DNA from: Candidatus Cloacimonadota bacterium
GTDB lineage: Bacteria > Cloacimonadota > Cloacimonadia > Cloacimonadales > Cloacimonadaceae
Assembly (NCBI GenBank): GCA_023230025.1
Contig: JALNYD010000061.1
Coordinates: forward strand, 1-12,055
DNA length: 12,055 nucleotides
Direction of reading: 5' to 3'
This document shows positions 6,847-12,055 of the stretch, one piece after another. Each line of letters starts with the position of its first letter. Position 1 is the first letter of the stretch. Under the pieces are notes generated by a model. It was given only the letters and a program-made list of their open reading frames with translations. It was not told the DNA's origin and made no database searches. A program made the translations under genes and the position numbers.

Positions 6847-8046
6847 TTATTTCATCTCCCAAAGACTTGCTATTCCCATTCCGCCCCCGATGCAGAGAGA
6901 AGCCAGCCCTTTTTTGTTGGCCCGGCGTTTCATTTCGTGCAATAGAGTTACGATGATGCGGGCTCCGCTGGCTCCAATTGGGTGCCCCAAAGCGATTGCC
7001 CCGCCATTAACATTTACAATATCCATATTCAGTTTGCCCAGACCTTCAGCTTCCAAACCCTTGAATACTGATAGGGATTGTGAAGCAAAGGCTTCATTAA
7101 GTTCTGCCAGTTCGATATCGCTGAGTGACCATCCGCTTTTACCTAGCACTTTCTTGATCGCCGGAACCGGACCAAAACCCATTATGGCAGGATCCACACC
7201 GGCAGAGGCACTATCCACGAAGTAAGCAAGAGGCTTTAATCCCAACTCCTTTGCCTTTTCCTCACTCATTATCAAAAGCAGGGCAGCGCCATCATTGATT
7301 CCACTGCTGCTGGCAGCTGTTACGGTGCCATCTTTCTTGAAAGCTGGACGCAACTTGGCCAAGGATTCCTGGGTAACTCCAGCTCTTGGCATTTCATCAC
7401 GATCAACCACTATCGGATCCCCCTTGCGTTGAGGAATAACGATGGGAACGATCTCGTCCTTGAATACACCCTTGTTCTGAGCAGCTTCAGTTTTGTTCTG
7501 GGAAGCAGTGGAAAAGGCATCTTGTTCTTCACGGCTGAGATTATACTTTTCTGCCAGGTTTTCGGCGGTCATGCCCATGTGATAGTCATTAAAGATATCC
7601 GATAGACCATCGCGAATCATCAGATCAACCATGTTCTTATCTCCCATCCGAGCGCCCCAGCGGGCATCCCTGAGGATGTAAGGTATCTGGCTCATGTTTT
7701 CCGTGCCACCAGCAACAACGACATCCGCTTCTCCTGCTTTGACCATCAGGGCAGCCAGAGCCACTGCCTTCATGCCGCTACCGCAAACCTTATTCACAGT
7801 GTAGGCAGGGATGTGATCCGGAATGCCAGAATAAATGGAAATCTGACGGGCTACATTTTGTCCCAAACCAGCTCCACAGACATTGCCAACAATTACTTCA
7901 TCGACAGCTTCAGGTTTCAAACCTGTTTCTTCAAAGATTGCTTTCAGAGTACGGACTCCCAACTCAACGGCTGAGATATCCTTCAAAACTCCACCAAAGT
8001 TTCCGATTGGACTGCGCTTTGCGCTTACAACAACGGCTTGTCTCAT
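6847..8046 (-). CDS. Acetyl-CoA acetyltransferase (thiolase)
   Basis: This 399-residue thiolase interconverts acetoacetyl-CoA plus CoA and two acetyl-CoA. All four active-site elements are present: Cys88 in NKVCGSGMKAV, Asn317 in NEAF, His355 in GHPIGASGAR, and Cys385 in CIGGGMG. The length is the usual 390-400 of the biosynthetic/degradative acetoacetyl-CoA thiolases (AtoB/ThlA/PhaA). Residues 242-253 read VTAASSSGINDG where the family normally has a GNASGIND-type loop, a small deviation near the CoA site. ATG 8046 has GGAGGA 3 nt upstream. It is the first gene of the leftward operon, and the aminotransferase begins 1 nt after its stop. In that setting it probably works in the thiolytic direction, turning acetoacetyl-CoA from amino-acid fermentation into acetyl-CoA. 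A role in synthesis (for example C4 metabolism) cannot be excluded. Confidence 0.95.
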   Translation of the reverse strand: MRQAVVVSAKRSPIGNFGGVLKDISAVELGVRTLKAIFEETGLKPEAVDEVIVGNVCGAGLGQNVARQISIYSGIPDHIPAYTVNKVCGSGMKAVALAALMVKAGEADVVVAGGTENMSQIPYILRDARWGARMGDKNMVDLMIRDGLSDIFNDYHMGMTAENLAEKYNLSREEQDAFSTASQNKTEAAQNKGVFKDEIVPIVIPQRKGDPIVVDRDEMPRAGVTQESLAKLRPAFKKDGTVTAASSSGINDGAALLLIMSEEKAKELGLKPLAYFVDSASAGVDPAIMGFGPVPAIKKVLGKSGWSLSDIELAELNEAFASQSLSVFKGLEAEGLGKLNMDIVNVNGGAIALGHPIGASGARIIVTLLHEMKRRANKKGLASLCIGGGMGIASLWEMK

Positions 8047-8085
8047 CTTTCCTCCAGATGTTCATTGATTTTTTCTTTGAAATCC

Positions 8086-8113
8086 ATCATTCGGAATGCG
8101 ACATTTTAGTCAA
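8086..8113 (-). promoter_or_regulatory. Candidate sigma70-type promoter for the thiolase operon
   Basis: On the minus strand TTGACT (8113-8108, five of six to TTGACA) is followed after 16 nt by AATGAT (8091-8086, four of six to TATAAT). Transcription would start near 8079, giving a leader of about 30 nt that includes the GGAGGA ribosome site. The -10 is weak, so this is a candidate only. Confidence 0.3.
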
Positions 8114-8363
8114 TGGAAAATGCCTTTGCTGTGGCGATTTGATTCTTATCTGCAATACTTCAGCAAACAATTCTGCCATCAATTGGCGAAATCTCTCCCA
8201 TAGCCCTAAACATCAAAGCGTATTAAGACTCTATCAAAGGATTGAATCTTGTTTATCACTTTACTTCATTGTGGGTTACTTCCGGGCATGTTGTAATCCG
8301 TTGAAGCTGACTACTGGGAGTGAATACTCGATAAAGGCTCATCTTTGATACAGAATGTCATGA

Positions 8364-8378
8364 GTGCATTTCTTGCAC
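8364..8378. repeat. Short perfect inverted repeat, possible operator
   Basis: GTGCA (8364-8368) and TGCAC (8374-8378) form a perfect 5-bp inverted repeat around a 5-nt TTTCT centre. A TCATGA palindrome (8358-8363) adjoins it. It lies about 35 bp upstream of the right-facing -35 box, where activator or repressor sites are common. The arms are short enough to occur by chance. Confidence 0.25.
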
Positions 8379-8414
8379 ATCCATCCATTTTCTATAAGAA
8401 AACAGACTAATTGT

Positions 8415-8443
8415 TTGACATAAACTGCCCTCTGAATTAGCTT
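8415..8443 (+). promoter_or_regulatory. Candidate promoter for the decarboxylase operon
   Basis: A perfect TTGACA -35 hexamer at 8415-8420 is followed after 17 nt by TAGCTT at 8438-8443, which matches only three positions of TATAAT. An AT-rich stretch lies immediately upstream. Transcription would begin near 8450 and the leader would be about 24 nt with AAGGA at 8463-8467. Perfect -35, poor -10: possibly an activator-dependent or weak promoter. Confidence 0.4.
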
Positions 8444-8473
8444 GATCTGATACTACCGTACGAAGGACTTGCC

Positions 8474-9649
8474 ATGTACAAAGAAAAGTATCATTTCAAC
8501 GTGGAACGCTATATGGATCCCCAGCGTTTTGAACAGATCAAACGCTTTGCCGAAAATCTCCCTACGCCGACTTTGGTGATTGATCTGCACTTAGTGGAAA
8601 AGAAATACGCAGAGCTCACCCGCAGCTTTCCACAAGCCAAGATCTTTTACGCTGTAAAAGCCAATCCGATGGAAGAGATTGTAACTCTCTTGCATCAAAT
8701 GGGTTCGCATTTTGATATAGCATCCCGCTATGAATTGGATTTGATGCTAAGCTTGGGAGTAGATCCCTCACGGCTCAGTTATGGCAACACCATCAAAAAA
8801 CGCAGTGACATTGAATACTTTTACAACAAAGGAGTTCGGCTGTTTGCTACAGATAGCGAAAACGATCTCCTCAGTATAGCTGCTGCTGCACCTGAAGCAA
8901 AGGTGTTTTTCAGGATTTTAACTGAGGGTACTGGAGCTGACTGGCCGCTGTCCCGAAAGTTTGGCTCGCACTCGGATCTGATCTATTACCTGATCCTGCA
9001 AGCCAGGGATCTGGGTCTTGAGCCCTATGGCCTTTCCTTTCATGTGGGTTCACAACAACGTGATATCGGTCAATGGGACGATGCTATTGCCAGATGTAAG
9101 TATCTGTTTGATGCCGTTGCCGAGGATGGCATTGAGCTGAAAATGATCAATCTTGGAGGTGGATTTCCTGCCAGCTATGTCGATCCCACCTATTCTGTTC
9201 AGGAATATGCTGATGAGATAATGCGCTTCATCATTGAGGACTTTGGTGAAAACATTCCCGAGATCATTCTGGAGCCTGGAAGATCACTGGTGGCAGACGC
9301 AGGGATGATTATCGCTGAAGTTGTGAATATCAGCCGGAAATCAAAGAACAACATGTATCAATGGGTGTTTCTGGATATCGGCAAATTCGGCGGATTGATC
9401 GAGACCATAGATGAGTCAATCAAGTTTCCCATCTATTTCGAAAGAGATGGCCTGGCCGATGAAATCATCCTGGCTGGTCCCACCTGTGACAGCATGGATA
9501 TCTTGTATGAAAACTTCAAATACCACATGCCGGATACCACAGTTCCTGGCGACAGGGTGTACATCTTTACCACCGGAGCTTATACCAGAAGCTATTCCTC
9601 GATCTGTTTCAATGGCTTCCCCCCTCTGAACGCTGTGATATTTAAATAA
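8474..9649 (+). CDS. Ornithine/lysine decarboxylase, alanine-racemase fold (group IV)
   Basis: This 391-residue fold-type III PLP decarboxylase should convert L-ornithine to putrescine and/or L-lysine to cadaverine. The N-terminal TIM barrel holds the PLP Lys62 in YAVKANP (59-65), HFDIAS (79-84), HVGSQ (190-194), the phosphate-binding NLGGGFP (226-232) and EPGR (267-270). The C-terminal beta domain carries GPTCDSMD (335-342), whose Cys338-Asp339 pair is contributed across the dimer interface, then TGAYT (367-371) and FNGF (379-382). This set matches the eukaryotic-type ODC and bacterial lysine/ornithine decarboxylase branch. It does not match LysA, which lacks the CDS/FNGF combination. The length agrees with bacterial members of about 390. 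AAGGA lies 6 nt before the ATG. The dehydrogenase follows after 11 nt. Preference between ornithine and lysine cannot be read from the sequence; location next to a lysine-fermentation-like gene pair makes lysine worth testing. Confidence 0.88.
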   Translation: MYKEKYHFNVERYMDPQRFEQIKRFAENLPTPTLVIDLHLVEKKYAELTRSFPQAKIFYAVKANPMEEIVTLLHQMGSHFDIASRYELDLMLSLGVDPSRLSYGNTIKKRSDIEYFYNKGVRLFATDSENDLLSIAAAAPEAKVFFRILTEGTGADWPLSRKFGSHSDLIYYLILQARDLGLEPYGLSFHVGSQQRDIGQWDDAIARCKYLFDAVAEDGIELKMINLGGGFPASYVDPTYSVQEYADEIMRFIIEDFGENIPEIILEPGRSLVADAGMIIAEVVNISRKSKNNMYQWVFLDIGKFGGLIETIDESIKFPIYFERDGLADEIILAGPTCDSMDILYENFKYHMPDTTVPGDRVYIFTTGAYTRSYSSICFNGFPPLNAVIFK

Positions 9650-9660
9650 GGAGATAGAAT

Positions 9661-10749
9661 ATGCTGCATCTTCCCGTTGAGCAAATGCATGAGTTTATGA
9701 TAGCCGTGTTTAGCAAAATCGGCGTACCTGCTGATGAAGCAAAGATCTGCGCTGATGTCCTGATCGCCAGCGATCTGAAAGGGATTGAATCGCATGGAAT
9801 CGGACGTTTGAAAATGTATTATGATCGCATCAAACTGGGCATCCAGCAACCCATTACCAAGATTGATGTAATCCGAGACCGCTATGCAACGGCAGTTTGG
9901 GATGGCAACCATGGCATGGGACATGTTGTGGCTCACAGAGCAATGCACTCAGCTATCGAGAAAGCAAAGCTTTATGGGTTGGGAGCAGTGGCTGTGCGCA
10001 ATTCTACCCACTATGGGATTTGCGGATATTATGCTGAAATGGCCACAAAGCATGATATGATCGGCCTTACCTTTACCAATGCCCGGCCCTCGATCTGCCC
10101 CACCAATGGAGTTGCTCCGCTATTGGGAACAAATCCCATCTGCTTTGGTGCACCGACTTCATTGCCCTATCCCTTCCTGTATGACGCTGCAACTTCAATC
10201 TCTCAGCGGGGAAAAATCGAGCAGTATGCACGCGAGGAAAAGGATACACCTATGCAATGGGCAATTAATCTGATGGGAGAACCTCAAACTGATACAAACA
10301 AGCTCCTGCAAGATCTCGTGGATCAGACTGCATCACTCTTACCCATCGGGGGAACCGAAGAAGTTAGTGGAAGCCATAAAGGTTATGGCTTGGGCACAAT
10401 GGTGGAAATCCTCTGTGCAGCATTACAACAAGGCTCGTATTTGAATATGCTGTTGGGGAGGGATGCTGATGGCAAACCAGCTCCATACAGCCTGGGACAC
10501 TTCTTCATTGCCATCAATATTGACTTTTTCACCGATATTGAGAGCTTCAAAACCATAAGCACCGATATCTGCAAACAGCTGCAACAATCCCAGTTGTTCC
10601 CTGGCAGGGATCGCATATATGTTGCTGGTGAGAAAGAATATGAGAAAGAGCTGGAGGTTCGGAAGAATGGCATCCCGATCATCCCAAACCTGGCAAAAAA
10701 CATTCGGATCTTACAGGATGAACTTGGCATCAAACTCATCAATTGCTGA
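9661..10749 (+). CDS. Ldh_2-family NAD(P)-dependent dehydrogenase, malate dehydrogenase-like
   Basis: This 362-residue oxidoreductase belongs to the malate/L-lactate dehydrogenase (Ldh_2, YlbC/AllD/DpkA) family, unrelated to classical Rossmann malate dehydrogenase. Family blocks run in order: ESHGIGRL (43-50, with the catalytic-type His45), NSTHYG (114-119), LLGTNPICFGAP (154-165), RGKIE (183-187), PIGG (228-231), SHKGYGLGTMVEIL (238-251), YSLGHFFIAI (276-285) and AGEKEYE (322-328). The LGHFFIAI and AGEKEYE blocks resemble the branch usually annotated as malate dehydrogenase. Other members reduce 2-oxoacids, ureidoglycolate, or cyclic imines such as delta1-piperideine-2-carboxylate, so the substrate is open. 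The ribosome site AAGGAG starts within the stop of the preceding decarboxylase, showing an operon. Family is firm; malate specificity is moderate. Confidence 0.85.
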   Translation: MLHLPVEQMHEFMIAVFSKIGVPADEAKICADVLIASDLKGIESHGIGRLKMYYDRIKLGIQQPITKIDVIRDRYATAVWDGNHGMGHVVAHRAMHSAIEKAKLYGLGAVAVRNSTHYGICGYYAEMATKHDMIGLTFTNARPSICPTNGVAPLLGTNPICFGAPTSLPYPFLYDAATSISQRGKIEQYAREEKDTPMQWAINLMGEPQTDTNKLLQDLVDQTASLLPIGGTEEVSGSHKGYGLGTMVEILCAALQQGSYLNMLLGRDADGKPAPYSLGHFFIAINIDFFTDIESFKTISTDICKQLQQSQLFPGRDRIYVAGEKEYEKELEVRKNGIPIIPNLAKNIRILQDELGIKLINC

Positions 10750-10756
10750 ATTAACC

Positions 10757-10789
10757 TTGCATTAAAGCCGAAAATGCTTATCCTATAAG
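10757..10789 (+). promoter_or_regulatory. Weak promoter candidate before the outer-membrane protein gene
   Basis: The 79-nt gap holds TTGCAT (10757-10762) and an AT-rich TATCCTATAAG stretch (10779-10789). The spacing is 16 nt to TATCCT (four of six) or 21 nt to TATAAG (five of six), so neither combination is convincing. The gap is larger than elsewhere in the block, so an independent promoter is plausible, but read-through from the upstream genes is equally possible. Confidence 0.25.
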
Positions 10790-10828
10790 GCGTGAAGCAT
10801 ATACTATAAAAAACGCTAAGGAGCAAAA

Positions 10829-11929
10829 ATGAAAAAGACTATGCTTATTCTATCCCTTCTGCTGATTGTTGCACTGCTGAGTGCGATTGATTTTGAAATC
10901 AGCGGAGAAGACAGGGTTCGCGCAGCCCTCGCCAACGACACTGCGGAAGAAGATGGAGGTTGGGTTGACAACCGTTTGAATCTTGGCTTTGATGCTCAGC
11001 TACATCCTGATTTGGCTCTTCGTCTGGCAGTTGAAATCGGTAACACCGTCTGGGGTGCTGGTGGTGGCGGAATCACCACTGGAGAAAGCATCCACGTTAC
11101 AGAAGCTTTCTTGAGTTACAGAATACCATCCATCGATGCCAATATCAGTGTGGGACAGCTCTACTGGATGGACAAAATGGGACTGATCATGGACGATTAC
11201 TTCTCTGGCGTTTTACTGAAAAAGGATGATCTTGCCGGGATCAATACCGAGTTTGCCTGGATGAAAGCTCGTGAAGGAAACGCTTTCCAGGATGATGACT
11301 ACAATGTCTTCATGGCACATGCCAATTACGCAGAACTGCTTCCAGTAGGTGTGTATGCCTTCTTTGGCAATGACGCCTCTGCGGACTTTAGCAATCTTAC
11401 TGTATATCCTTACATCAGCATGGAAGCCGAAAATATGGTGCTGGATATGGCAGCCTTCCTGGATCTGCAGATGGGAAATGACACCGAGATTGGCATGGGT
11501 GGAGCAGTTAAAGGCAGCATCGACCTGGATGTTATCGAATTCGGTGCAGACGCTCTAATTGCATTGGAGCATGGTTTGACCACCATCAGTCCCTGGTATC
11601 AGAATGGTCTTTACATCTATGGCATTGGAAAGCATCACGATGGTGCGCAACTCTATTGGGATACTCCCTACGAAGCCAATGGTGATACCTTTATGAGCCT
11701 GGTTGGAAATGTCAAAGCTCCGCTTAATGAGCAGATCAAAGCCTTTGCTGCAGCTGGTATGCTAACAGATAGAGGCATCGAGGTGAATGCCGGCATCGAA
11801 TATGAATTGATCCCAGATCTTTTCCATATGGCTGCTTACGGCGCTTTCGGCATACATGATGATGATAATTCGGTCTACAGCGAGAACTCAAACTACCTCT
11901 TTGGAACTACACTTAAGATTCAGTTCTAA
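10829..11929 (+). CDS. Predicted outer-membrane beta-barrel protein (porin-like)
   Basis: This 366-residue protein begins with a classical signal peptide: MKKT, a hydrophobic core at 5-18, and a likely cut after LLSA at residue 19. The mature part alternates polar and hydrophobic residues in strands separated by short turns, for example NLGFDAQL (51-58), LALRLAVEIG (62-71) and GIEVNAGIEYELI (316-328). It ends with a strand finishing in KIQF, the C-terminal aromatic residue recognised by the BAM machinery. The composition is rich in Asp/Glu with relatively few Lys/Arg. No known domain is recognised by eye; a porin or adhesin-like barrel of the diderm outer membrane is the best reading. AAGGAG sits 5 nt before the ATG and a strong terminator follows 24 nt after the stop. 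Ligand or function unknown. Confidence 0.75.
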   Translation: MKKTMLILSLLLIVALLSAIDFEISGEDRVRAALANDTAEEDGGWVDNRLNLGFDAQLHPDLALRLAVEIGNTVWGAGGGGITTGESIHVTEAFLSYRIPSIDANISVGQLYWMDKMGLIMDDYFSGVLLKKDDLAGINTEFAWMKAREGNAFQDDDYNVFMAHANYAELLPVGVYAFFGNDASADFSNLTVYPYISMEAENMVLDMAAFLDLQMGNDTEIGMGGAVKGSIDLDVIEFGADALIALEHGLTTISPWYQNGLYIYGIGKHHDGAQLYWDTPYEANGDTFMSLVGNVKAPLNEQIKAFAAAGMLTDRGIEVNAGIEYELIPDLFHMAAYGAFGIHDDDNSVYSENSNYLFGTTLKIQF

Positions 11930-11953
11930 AACCAAGTTGATTCTAATATACTT

Positions 11954-11979
11954 AAGGCACGTATCCGCGTGCCTTTTTT
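11954..11979 (+). terminator. Intrinsic (rho-independent) terminator
   Basis: AAGGCACG (11954-11961) and CGTGCCTT (11968-11975) form a perfect 8-bp stem with a 6-nt loop, ending in a run of six T (11974-11979). It lies 24 nt after the stop of the outer-membrane protein gene and closes the rightward block. Confidence 0.92.
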
Positions 11980-11984
11980 GTACC

Positions 11985-12053
11985 CATGAAGCTTAAACTG
12001 CCGTCAGCGATGCTCATGCCTTTCAATCAGCTAATCTCAGTTTTAACTTCATG
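11985..12053. repeat. Imperfect 16-nt inverted repeat at the right edge
   Basis: CATGAAGCTTAAACTG (11985-12000) and CAGTTTTAACTTCATG (12038-12053) are inverted copies matching at 14 of 16 positions, 37 nt apart. It follows the terminator directly and no gene covers it within the window. It could be a long hairpin in a downstream transcript, a regulatory element of the next gene, or a small repeat element; the window ends 2 nt later. Confidence 0.5.
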
Positions 12054-12055
12054 CA

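Larger units (their letters stand above)
8047..8473. other. Divergent intergenic region, no credible gene
   Basis: These 427 bp separate the leftward thiolase operon from the rightward decarboxylase operon and must hold both promoters. The longest open frame through it (plus strand, from about 7938 to 8348) lacks a ribosome site, runs antisense into the thiolase gene and has an implausible Cys-rich composition. I see no tRNA-like cloverleaf, terminator or known riboswitch core. AT-rich DNA at about 8386-8425 precedes the right-facing -35 box. Separate candidate sites are listed. Confidence 0.7.

Noticed and set aside
5601..8046. Ornithine-fermentation thiolase OrtA/OrtB (2-amino-4-oxopentanoate thiolase)
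   Set aside because: The thiolase here is a classical Cys88/His355/Cys385 acetyl-CoA acetyltransferase and the partner is a class III aminotransferase; neither resembles the PLP-dependent OrtAB pair.
7938..8348. Open frame crossing from the thiolase gene into the divergent intergenic region, considered as a small gene
   Set aside because: It begins antisense inside the thiolase, no ribosome site precedes internal ATG codons in the intergenic part, and the translated composition (clustered Cys, Phe and Asn with no pattern) is not protein-like.
8047..8473. Lysine riboswitch or other known riboswitch upstream of either operon
   Set aside because: No L-box core or other familiar aptamer consensus was recognised by eye, and both predicted leaders are short (about 25-35 nt).
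8474..9649. Diaminopimelate decarboxylase (LysA)
   Set aside because: The C-terminal GPTCDSMD plus GAYT and FNGF set follows the ornithine/lysine decarboxylase branch; LysA motifs such as GPICESGD are absent.
1..12055. Insertion sequences, CRISPR arrays, tRNA or rRNA genes, phage or defence genes
   Set aside because: No transposase, regularly spaced repeats, cloverleaf or rRNA-like sequence was found; nearly all DNA is accounted for by conserved metabolic genes.

Overview
The window reads as a compact, gene-dense bacterial chromosome segment with two divergent blocks. There are no RNA genes, insertion sequences, CRISPR arrays or recognisable phage genes. The organism is probably a Gram-negative (diderm) anaerobic amino-acid fermenter: an outer-membrane beta-barrel-like protein ends the right block, and a thiolase sits next to a class III aminotransferase resembling the 3-aminobutyryl-CoA transaminase described for lysine fermentation in Candidatus Cloacimonas. 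Cloacimonadota or a similar digester lineage is therefore a reasonable guess, but this is an inference from gene content and not from a marker gene.

Left block, minus strand, 8046 down to 1: acetyl-CoA acetyltransferase (thiolase), CoA-ester-type class III aminotransferase, CTP synthase (pyrG), monofunctional aspartate kinase, methionyl-tRNA synthetase (metG), and a SpoIID/LytB-domain protein that runs off the left edge. Junctions are extremely tight: 1 nt gap, 12 nt gap, 0 nt gap, ATGA overlap, TAATG overlap. This looks like one translationally coupled operon. The first two genes would perform the last steps of lysine fermentation (3-aminobutyryl-CoA to acetoacetyl-CoA, then to two acetyl-CoA). 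The aspartate kinase opens the lysine/methionine/threonine biosynthetic pathway and MetG uses methionine, so catabolic, anabolic and cell-wall functions share one transcript.

Middle, 8047-8473: a 427-bp divergent intergenic region without a credible gene. It carries a perfect TTGACA -35 hexamer facing right, a weaker promoter candidate facing left, and a short inverted repeat.

Right block, plus strand, 8474-11929: an ornithine/lysine decarboxylase of the alanine-racemase fold, an Ldh_2-family NAD(P)-dependent dehydrogenase (malate-dehydrogenase-like) 11 nt downstream, then after 79 nt an exported acidic beta-barrel-like protein followed by a strong intrinsic terminator. An imperfect long inverted repeat lies between the terminator and the right edge.

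The most interesting content is the thiolase/aminotransferase pair, with a second lysine/ornithine-acting enzyme divergently transcribed next to it. Smaller oddities are a His in place of the conserved Gln after the CTP synthase nucleophile (GMH instead of GMQ) and divergent ACT domains in the aspartate kinase. I see no wholly new multi-gene system here.
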